NCBI GenBank assembly: GCA_902772675.1
Contig: CACYBN010000078.1
Location: 1-18,943, forward strand
Source of the DNA: an uncultured Erysipelotrichaceae bacterium
Lineage (GTDB): Bacteria; Bacillota_I; Bacilli_A; RF39; UBA660
Direction: 5' to 3'
DNA: 18,943 nt
Positions 13,226-18,943 of the stretch are shown one piece after another. How positions within the stretch are numbered: position 1 is the first letter of the stretch; the number at the start of each line of letters is the position of its first letter. The notes beneath the pieces are model-generated. The model did not search any database. It had not been told where the DNA came from and saw only the letters and a program-made list of their open reading frames with translations. The position numbers and the translations under genes are program-made.

Positions 13226-14829
13226 ATAAATTTAATTATTAATTGAACTTCTCTATCAAGATTTAATTCTTCAACTGTTACATTGTAACCTTGACTTTGT
13301 AAAGTTTGAATTAAGTTTTTAACTTGAGCAGTTCCTTCTTCTACATTAATTGTTGCAACAACTTGTGTTGGTTGTTGTGCAGCAACTGGATCTCCAAATA
13401 AACCAGAAGGATTCATAGGTTGTTCTGTAGTTACTGGTTGCTCTACTGGTTGAGTAGGAGATGCAAATAAACTATTTACTCCAGATGGATCAGGTTGAGG
13501 TGTAGGTTGTTGAACTTGAGCTTGTGCTTGAGCTGCTGCTTCTCTTTGTTTTTGATCTTCAAGTGGTTTAAATTGTAAATCAGATAAATCTACACTTCCA
13601 TTATATCCGCCATAATTTCCACCCATAGGTGCTCCAAATAAATCTTGTGATTGAGGAGCTGTTACTGTTGGCATAGCTGGAAGTTCATTATTAATTGGTT
13701 TTTGTTCAGGAGCTGGTGTTGAAAATAAACTATCTATTCCAACTGGTTCTTGAGTTGGAGCAGGTTCTACGCTAGGCATAGGATTTTCAACTGGAGCAGC
13801 ATTTGTAGCAGGCGCAGCAAATAAACTATCAAAGTTAGGAGTTGCTGGAGCTTGTGATACTTCTACTGTAGGTAAAATATTACCTTCTCCCATTGGTTCA
13901 GATACCGGTTTAATAACAGGCATTCCAGCTAATAAACCATTACCAATTACTTCATTTCCATCTTCTGTTTTTTCAATACCTGTATCTGTAGTAACAGGTA
14001 CAAATCTATTTTCTGTTGGAGCCATACCATTATTTGTAGGCATATTTCCATTTCCCATTAAATCTATATTATTATTTGCAACCGGTTGTTGAACAGGAGC
14101 ATTTATATCTGTTGCTTGTTCTCTAATTCTATTTATATCAACTGCGGTTGGATCTACATAATTCATATTATTAACTCCCATATTATTCATATTATTTGCT
14201 GTTCCTCCTGATGTAGTATCAGTTCCGTTTAAATCTCTTATTTTTTGATCTAATTCTCTAACTGTCATTTTATTGGCAATTATTTCTTTTAGTAAATTAA
14301 TTTGAGTATTTTTATCTGCAACATTTAATAAACTTCTAGCATGTCTTTCACTAATTTTATTATTTAACAAAGCTTCTTGAACTTCATCAGGCAATGTTAA
14401 TAATCTAAGTTTATTAGAAACAGCAGATTGGCTTTTACCCATTGTTTTAGCAAGTTGATCTTGTGTCATAGTATCAAGATCCAATATTTTTTGATATGTT
14501 CTTGCTTCTTCTATTGGAGTTAAATCTCTTCTTTGTAAATTTTCAATTAATGCAACTTTAGAAGATTCTTTATCATCAAGATTTCTTACTATCGCAGGTA
14601 TTTTTGTAAGACCAGCCATTGTTGAAGCTTTATATCTTCTTTCTCCAGCAATTATTTCATACTTTTCTCCAAACTTTCTAACTATTATTGGTTGAATTAC
14701 ACCATGCTCTCTAATTGATACAGCTAATTCTTTTAAAGCTTGATCATCAAATACTTCCCTTGGTTGAAATCTATTAGGAATAATATCATCTAAATACAAT
14801 TGAACAACTTCTACATTTTCATTATCCAT
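13216..14829 (-). CDS. noc: Noc-like ParB-family protein with long disordered repeat-bearing insert
   Basis: This ParB-fold DNA-binding protein sits in the noc position, next to rsmG. It has 537 residues, whereas B. subtilis Noc has under 300. Residues 1-200 are the conserved module: IIPNRFQPREVF, GVIQPIIVRK, CTP motifs GERR (62-65 region) and ENLQRRDLTPIEEA, and a helix-turn-helix with GKSQSAVSNKLRLL. The specificity residues Q134, K140, T145 and R162 are Noc-type at three of four positions, predicting an NBS-like rather than parS site. The N-terminal amphipathic membrane helix of B. subtilis Noc is absent; an in-frame TGA two codons upstream of ATG 14829 rules out an extension. Residues 201-485 are N/P/Q/A-rich and contain five LF-x-x-P motifs. 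A compact C-terminal domain (490-537) ends it. Function as Noc is inferred; it could be a second ParB. Confidence 0.8.
   Translation of the reverse strand: MDNENVEVVQLYLDDIIPNRFQPREVFDDQALKELAVSIREHGVIQPIIVRKFGEKYEIIAGERRYKASTMAGLTKIPAIVRNLDDKESSKVALIENLQRRDLTPIEEARTYQKILDLDTMTQDQLAKTMGKSQSAVSNKLRLLTLPDEVQEALLNNKISERHARSLLNVADKNTQINLLKEIIANKMTVRELDQKIRDLNGTDTTSGGTANNMNNMGVNNMNYVDPTAVDINRIREQATDINAPVQQPVANNNIDLMGNGNMPTNNGMAPTENRFVPVTTDTGIEKTEDGNEVIGNGLLAGMPVIKPVSEPMGEGNILPTVEVSQAPATPNFDSLFAAPATNAAPVENPMPSVEPAPTQEPVGIDSLFSTPAPEQKPINNELPAMPTVTAPQSQDLFGAPMGGNYGGYNGSVDLSDLQFKPLEDQKQREAAAQAQAQVQQPTPQPDPSGVNSLFASPTQPVEQPVTTEQPMNPSGLFGDPVAAQQPTQVVATINVEEGTAQVKNLIQTLQSQGYNVTVEELNLDREVQLIIKFIKG
13387..13830 (-). 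repeat. Five LF-x-x-P short motifs encoded in the noc-like gene
   Basis: Five copies of a seven-residue motif occur at residues 334-340 (DSLFAAP), 366-372 (DSLFSTP), 395-401 (QDLFGAP), 452-458 (NSLFASP) and 475-481 (SGLFGDP). They are separated by 22-50 residues of unrelated P/Q/A/N-rich linker. Only the motif is conserved, not the spacers, which fits a multivalent binding motif rather than a recent tandem duplication. A degenerate sixth copy may lie at 297-304. Confidence 0.75.
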
Positions 14830-14861
14830 TACTCAACCCTCCATTTATTCTTATAAATAAA

Positions 14862-14890
14862 ATTATATATTATTTAAATATAATTTACAA
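14862..14890 (-). promoter_or_regulatory. Promoter of the noc-like gene
   Basis: On the minus strand TTGTAA (14885-14890) stands 17 bases from a perfect TATAAT (14862-14867). The -35 overlaps the rsmG stop codon. No terminator separates rsmG from this gene, so it may be transcribed both from here and by read-through from mnmE. Confidence 0.6.
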
Positions 14891-15589
14891 TGGTAATTTT
14901 TTAATTTTATCAACACTTCTAGGATATATATCTAGTGTTTTTTTATTCTTTTTTAACATTATTATTGATCTATTGCTATTTTCTATAGGTAAGTTAAATC
15001 TATCTATCTTTTCTATAGATAATCCTAATTTATTTAAGCAACTATCTATATTATCTAATTCTTCATCTATATTACCTTTCATAAAAACTAGATAACCATT
15101 AATTTTAACAGATTTAACACATATTTCTGATAATACTCTTAAATTAGATACTGCTCTTGCTGTTATATAGTCATATTTTTCTACATTTATTTTTGAAAAA
15201 TCTTCCATTCTTGTATGAATAGCTTCAATATCTTTTAAACCTAATTTAGTAATTACATCATTTAAATATATAATTCTTTTATTAAGAGAATCTATTAAAG
15301 TAATTTTTAAATTAGGAAAAACTATTTTTAAAACAATACCTGGAAAACCAGCACCTGTTCCAACATCACATATACTTACATTTTTATTTAAATCTATATC
15401 TCTATATAAAGTTAAACTATCATAAAAATGTTTTAAATATACATCTTCTTTAACGGTAATACCAGTTAAATTTATTTTTTCATTCCATTCTATTAATAAT
15501 TCGTAAAATAATTCTAATTGTTTTAGTTGCTCTTCATTAAGAATAATACCTAATTTTTCTAATTCACTACTAAATACTTCTATATTCAT
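14885..15589 (-). CDS. rsmG: 16S rRNA (guanine-527-N7)-methyltransferase
   Basis: This methylates G527 in the 530 loop of 16S rRNA with S-adenosylmethionine; loss in other bacteria gives low-level streptomycin resistance. It has 234 residues, normal for the family. EWNEKINLTGITVKEDVYLK with HFYDSL (residues about 34-58) is the conserved entry. DVGTGAGFPG (75-84) is the SAM-binding loop. ITLIDSLNKRIIYLNDV follows, then ITARAVSNLRVLSEIC, and the end YPRSVDKIKKLPL is the family's C-terminal signature. The start ATG 15589 is one base after the mnmG stop (TAA-T-ATG) with AAGGG upstream. It is the third gene of the mnmE-mnmG-rsmG unit, an order kept across most bacteria near oriC. Confidence 0.97.
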   Translation of the reverse strand: MNIEVFSSELEKLGIILNEEQLKQLELFYELLIEWNEKINLTGITVKEDVYLKHFYDSLTLYRDIDLNKNVSICDVGTGAGFPGIVLKIVFPNLKITLIDSLNKRIIYLNDVITKLGLKDIEAIHTRMEDFSKINVEKYDYITARAVSNLRVLSEICVKSVKINGYLVFMKGNIDEELDNIDSCLNKLGLSIEKIDRFNLPIENSNRSIIMLKKNKKTLDIYPRSVDKIKKLPL

Positions 15590-15590
15590 A

Positions 15591-17441
15591 TTATTTACCC
15601 TTTTTTAAGTACATCATTAATACATTTATATCAGCTGGATTTACACCACTTATTCTCATTGCTTGTCCTATAGAGATAGGTCTAATTTCATTAAGTTTTT
15701 GTGTTGCTTCACTTGCTAAATTAGTTACATTAGAATAATCGATATCTTCAGGGATTATTATTTCTTCATATTCTAACATTTTATTAACTTCTACTAATTC
15801 TTTATTTATATAACCTTCATATTTTATATTTATTTCTACTTGTTCTAATACATCTTCATCATATTCTTTATCTAAAAATCTAGTTACATCTGTTATTTTT
15901 ATTTCTGTTCTTTTAACTAAATCATATAAATATATACCATCAAGTAATCTAGATGAGTTAAGACTATCTAAATATTGATTAATTTCTTCTTTTGGAGTTA
16001 ATTTTATTTCTTTTAACTTATTAGTTAATTCTTCAATATCAGATATTTTCTTTTTAAATTTAGAATAATCTTCATCAGTTACTAAACCTATTTTATGTCC
16101 ATATTCACGTAGTCTAATATCAGCATTATCATGTCTTAATAATAATCTATATTCAGCTCTTGAAGTTAATAATCTATATGGATCTATTACTCCTTTAACT
16201 ATTAAATCATCAATTAATACACCAATATATGCTTCGTTTCTTTTTAATATTAATGGTTCTTCTCCTTTTATTTTTAAAGAAGCATTTATACCTGCAATTA
16301 ATCCTTGTCCTGCTGCTTCTTCATAACCAGAAGTACCATTAATTTGTCCTGCAGTAAATAATCCATCTATAACTTTTGTTTCAAGATTAGGTTTTAATTG
16401 TCTTGAATCAATAGCATCATATTCAATAGCATAAGCATATTTTAATATTTTAGCATTTTCTAGTCCCGGTAAACTATGTACCATTTCTTCTTGAACATCA
16501 TGAGGCATACTAGTAGAAAAGCCTTGAATATATATATCATCATAAAATAAAGATTCTGGTTCTAAGAATAATTGATGACGTTCTTTATCTTTAAATCTAA
16601 CTATTTTATCTTCGATTGAAGGACAATATCTAGGGCCAACTCCTTCAACATATCCACCATACATACTAGATTTTTCTAGATTATTATTTATAATTTCATG
16701 TGTTTTTGGTGTTGTATATATTAAATGACATGGAACTTGATCATTAACATCATATTCGACTTTTTTAGAGAAAGAAAAATTATGACATACATTATCACCA
16801 GGCTCTAATTTAGTTTTAGAAAAATCTATAGAACTTTTCTCTATTCTTGGTGGTGTTCCTGTTTTTAATCTTTTTATAGTAAATCCTAAATCTCTTAATT
16901 TATCACTTAAATGAAGAGAGGGCTCTTCTCCATGTGGTCCACCTGAATATTTAGTATCTCCAAATAAAATAGCTCCTTTTAGATAAGTACCAGTAGTTAA
17001 AATTACTGTTTTACTCTCTATTTTTTCTCCATTTGCTAAAACTATTCCACCAATTTTATTATCATTAACTATTAAATCTTCAACCATTCCTTCTTTTATA
17101 GTTAAATTATTTTGATTTTTTAGAGTTTTTAACATTTCTTCTTTATATGTAGTCTTATCTGCTTGAGCACGTAATGCTCTTACAGCTGGCCCTTTTTTTG
17201 TATTTAACATTTTCATTTGAAGAAAACTTTTGTCTGTATTTTTACCCATTTCTCCGCCTAAAGCATCTATCTCTCTTACAACGATACCTTTAGCTGGCCC
17301 TCCTATTGAAGGATTACATGGCATATCTGCAATATTATTTATATTTCCGGTAACTAAAATAGTATTCATACCCATTCTAGCTGCTGCTAAAGAAGCCTCA
17401 CACCCTGCATGACCTCCACCTACTACTAATACATCGTACAT
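15591..17441 (-). CDS. mnmG: tRNA uridine-34 5-carboxymethylaminomethyl modification enzyme MnmG (GidA)
   Basis: This FAD-dependent partner of MnmE makes the cmnm5 or related group at wobble U34, improving decoding of A/G-ending codons. It has 616 residues. The Rossmann FAD motif opens the protein (VLVVGGGHAGCEA). CNPSIGGPAKGIVVREIDAL is the family signature, LKTGTPPRI and GYVEGVGPRYCPSIEDKIVR follow, and GYEEAAGQGLIAGINA lies in the second FAD contact. The C-terminal helical domain that binds MnmE and tRNA ends in GVNPADINVLMMYLKK. I start at ATG 17441. Three codons upstream is a GTG, but that GTG is part of the SD TAGGTG, which spans the mnmE stop and is spaced six bases from the ATG. Gene order mnmE-mnmG-rsmG is typical. 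Confidence 0.97.
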   Translation of the reverse strand: MYDVLVVGGGHAGCEASLAAARMGMNTILVTGNINNIADMPCNPSIGGPAKGIVVREIDALGGEMGKNTDKSFLQMKMLNTKKGPAVRALRAQADKTTYKEEMLKTLKNQNNLTIKEGMVEDLIVNDNKIGGIVLANGEKIESKTVILTTGTYLKGAILFGDTKYSGGPHGEEPSLHLSDKLRDLGFTIKRLKTGTPPRIEKSSIDFSKTKLEPGDNVCHNFSFSKKVEYDVNDQVPCHLIYTTPKTHEIINNNLEKSSMYGGYVEGVGPRYCPSIEDKIVRFKDKERHQLFLEPESLFYDDIYIQGFSTSMPHDVQEEMVHSLPGLENAKILKYAYAIEYDAIDSRQLKPNLETKVIDGLFTAGQINGTSGYEEAAGQGLIAGINASLKIKGEEPLILKRNEAYIGVLIDDLIVKGVIDPYRLLTSRAEYRLLLRHDNADIRLREYGHKIGLVTDEDYSKFKKKISDIEELTNKLKEIKLTPKEEINQYLDSLNSSRLLDGIYLYDLVKRTEIKITDVTRFLDKEYDEDVLEQVEINIKYEGYINKELVEVNKMLEYEEIIIPEDIDYSNVTNLASEATQKLNEIRPISIGQAMRISGVNPADINVLMMYLKKGK

Positions 17442-17447
17442 TTTTTT

Positions 17448-17452
17448 CACCT
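17448..17452 (-). promoter_or_regulatory. RBS that decides the mnmG start
   Basis: AGGTG overlaps the TAG stop codon of mnmE and is followed by six A and then ATG 17441. A GTG start at 17450 would need this same sequence as its own start codon, leaving no SD, so the ATG is preferred. Confidence 0.7.
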
Positions 17453-18809
17453 ACTTTCCTAAACAAAATTGACTAAATAATTGATCAATTAATTCATCAT
17501 CATAAATATCTCCAGTTATTTCACCTAAAGTAGTCCATATTCTTTTTATATCTATTTCTATTAAATCAACTGATTCTTCTCTTTCAACTGCACTTTTTAC
17601 ATCTTTTAATATATTTAAACATTCTTTTGCTAAAGAAATTTGTCTAGCATTACTTAGATATGTATAATCTCCTTTTATTATATTATCTAAATTAAATAAC
17701 TCTTTAATCTTATCCTTTAAAATATCTATTTTATTATCTTCTATAGTATTTATTCTTATAATATTTTTATTATCTATTTTAGATATATCTATTTTTTCTT
17801 CTAAATCACTCTTATTTATTACTACTATAGAAGTTTTATCTTTTATTCTTTCTAATAATTCTAAATCATATTCACTTAATTCTTCATTATTATTTAATAC
17901 CATAATTATTAAATCTGCTTCTTCTAATTCTTTAAAACTTCTATCTACACCAATTTTTTCTACTATATCTGAAGTTTCTCTTATACCTGCAGTATCTACT
18001 AATTTTAATAATATTCCACCTAGATTTATTTCTCCTTCGACTATATCTCTAGTAGTACCTGCTACATCAGTTACTATAGCTTTATCATATTCTAATAATT
18101 TATTTAAAATACTACTTTTACCAACATTTGGTCTACCTACTATAACTGTTTTTATACCATCTCTAATAATTTTACCAGATTCACTCTCTTCTACTATTTT
18201 ATTTAATTTAGTTTCTATATTATTCATATTAGATTTAATACTTTCAATAGTCATAACTTCTATATCTTCATATTCAGGATAATCTATATTTACTTCTATA
18301 TTTGCTATTAATTCTAATAATTCTTGTCTAAAATCTCTTATAACTTTACTTACTTTACCATCTAGTTGATTAATAGATAATTTTCTAGAACTATCTACTT
18401 TTGCATTAATAACATCCATAACTGATTCTGCTTCTACTAAATCAATTCTTCCATTTAAAAATGCTCTTTTAGTAAATTCTCCAGGTTCAGCTAATCTAGC
18501 ACCATTTAATAATAATAATTCTAATACTTTATTAGTTGTAGCTATTCCACCATGGCAATTAATTTCTACTACATCTTCTGTTGTAAAAGTCTTAGGTCCT
18601 TTCATTACTGAAACTAATACTTCATCTATAATTTCTCCATTTTCTACAATATGACCATAATTTATAGTATGAGAGTCAACATCTACTAATTTATTTTTTC
18701 CATTATAAATAGAATCTACTACTTCAATAGATCCTTCACCACTAACTCTTACTATAGATATTGCTCCTACTCCTAAAGCAGTTGATATACTTGCTATTAC
18801 ATCATGCAT
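17451..18809 (-). CDS. mnmE: tRNA modification GTPase MnmE (TrmE)
   Basis: This potassium-activated GTPase works with MnmG to modify wobble U34 in tRNA, with folate as the carbon source. It has 452 residues, the family length. The N-terminal folate-binding domain covers 1-118 (ASISTALGVGAISIVRVSG). The helical domain contains the G domain: G1 GRPNVGKSS (225-233), the K-loop region AGTTRD (250-255), G3 DTAG (272-275) and G4 NKSD (332-335). The C-terminal CLGK (449-452) carries the conserved cysteine, with Leu where most members have Ile. The start ATG 18809 has AGGTGAT nine bases upstream. It follows a strong terminator and a TACAAT -10 and heads mnmE-mnmG-rsmG. Confidence 0.97.
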   Translation of the reverse strand: MHDVIASISTALGVGAISIVRVSGEGSIEVVDSIYNGKNKLVDVDSHTINYGHIVENGEIIDEVLVSVMKGPKTFTTEDVVEINCHGGIATTNKVLELLLLNGARLAEPGEFTKRAFLNGRIDLVEAESVMDVINAKVDSSRKLSINQLDGKVSKVIRDFRQELLELIANIEVNIDYPEYEDIEVMTIESIKSNMNNIETKLNKIVEESESGKIIRDGIKTVIVGRPNVGKSSILNKLLEYDKAIVTDVAGTTRDIVEGEINLGGILLKLVDTAGIRETSDIVEKIGVDRSFKELEEADLIIMVLNNNEELSEYDLELLERIKDKTSIVVINKSDLEEKIDISKIDNKNIIRINTIEDNKIDILKDKIKELFNLDNIIKGDYTYLSNARQISLAKECLNILKDVKSAVEREESVDLIEIDIKRIWTTLGEITGDIYDDELIDQLFSQFCLGK

Positions 18810-18831
18810 AGTATCACCTCAAATCTCACAT

Positions 18832-18837
18832 ATTGTA
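18832..18837 (-). promoter_or_regulatory. Possible -10 element for mnmE
   Basis: TACAAT on the minus strand, about 23 bases before the mnmE start and just after the upstream terminator. The -35 position falls in the terminator's T-run and is not a good hexamer. Confidence 0.4.
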
Positions 18838-18847
18838 TCATATATAT

Positions 18848-18872
18848 AAAAAAAAAAGAAGATTATTCTTCT
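18848..18872 (-). terminator. Intrinsic terminator upstream of mnmE
   Basis: On the minus strand AGAAGA / TCTTCT with a four-base loop (18857-18872) is followed by nine uninterrupted T. The stem is short but the T-tract is the longest in the window. It begins right after the stop codon of the partial upstream gene. Confidence 0.75.
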
Positions 18873-18943
18873 CTAGCTATTTAATAATTCATTTAATTTA
18901 TCAGTATCTACATAATAACAATATGGATAATCATCTCTTATAC
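18873..18943 (-). CDS. C-terminal end of an unrecognised gene (cut by window edge)
   Basis: One minus-strand frame is open from the window edge to TAG 18875-18873, giving IRDDYPYCYYVDTDKLNEL followed by LNS. The stop is followed at once by a terminator, which supports a real gene end. In many Bacillota the gene before mnmE is jag/khpB, but this tail does not look like the end of Jag that I know. The other two frames are blocked by stops. With 23 codons no family can be named. Confidence 0.45.
   Translation of the reverse strand, partial: IRDDYPYCYYVDTDKLNELLNS

Noticed and set aside
13500..14220. The N/P/Q-rich part of the noc-like gene as a frameshifted or broken region
   Set aside because: The frame is open through 537 codons, the C-terminal domain follows in frame, and the repeated LF-x-x-P motifs show that this frame is translated.
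11400..14900. parS or NBS palindromes near parB and the noc-like gene
   Set aside because: I looked by eye for TTTCACGTGAAA and TTCCCGGGAA cores and found neither; isolated GTGAAAC half-like matches elsewhere are not palindromic.
1..18943. Mycoplasma-type genetic code (TGA as Trp)
   Set aside because: Trp positions conserved in the families, such as those in DusB, TilS and FtsH, are all TGG, and no gene needs TGA read-through to reach full length.

Overview
The window is a very AT-rich, gene-dense piece of a low-GC Bacillota-type (Firmicutes) chromosome. Every gene I accept reads on the minus strand, from right to left. The gene content is the classic neighbourhood of the replication origin: mnmE-mnmG-rsmG-noc-like-parA-parB, then ychF-rpsF-ssb-rpsR, then divIC-tilS-ftsH-dusB-lysS. 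The origin is therefore expected beyond the right edge, with all genes co-directional with the fork leaving it. Tryptophan is always TGG, so the standard bacterial code fits. No TGA stop is used by the 20 genes whose ends are visible. The AT richness, small gaps, missing neighbours (no hprT between tilS and ftsH) and gene style suggest a reduced-genome Bacilli lineage, perhaps an uncultured gut relative of the Mollicutes. That placement is inference.

Layout from right (promoter side) to left. (1) 18873-18943: last codons of an unrecognised gene and its terminator. (2) 14885-18809: mnmE, mnmG, rsmG, which modify tRNA wobble uridine and 16S rRNA. (3) 13216-14829: a Noc-like CTP-switch DNA-binding protein with a long disordered insert holding five copies of an LF-x-x-P motif. 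(4) 8848-13123: a tightly packed set parA, parB, mscS, DUF951, abgT-like transporter. (5) 8226-8750: a small exported TasA/SipW-type protein. (6) 7046-8148: ychF GTPase. (7) 5926-6918: rpsF-ssb-rpsR with a leader that can fold around its own Shine-Dalgarno. (8) 2152-5816: divIC, tilS, ftsH. (9) 1-2097: dusB, an RDD membrane protein, and the first part of lysS.

These blocks are separated by intrinsic terminators at 18848-18872, 13198-13225, 8811-8840, 8198-8227, 6990-7026, 5900-5927 and 2136-2162. Recognisable -10 elements lie after most of them. There is no gene-free stretch longer than about 110 bases. I saw no tRNA, rRNA, CRISPR array, insertion sequence or phage gene.

Most of the window is conserved housekeeping. 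The parts most worth a second look are: a Rho_N/SAP-like helical domain at the C-terminus of FtsH; the repeat-bearing disordered insert of the Noc-like protein; the SD-sequestering leader of rpsF; the substituted ATP-binding loop of TilS; and the joining of two gene blocks that flank opposite sides of oriC in Bacillus subtilis.
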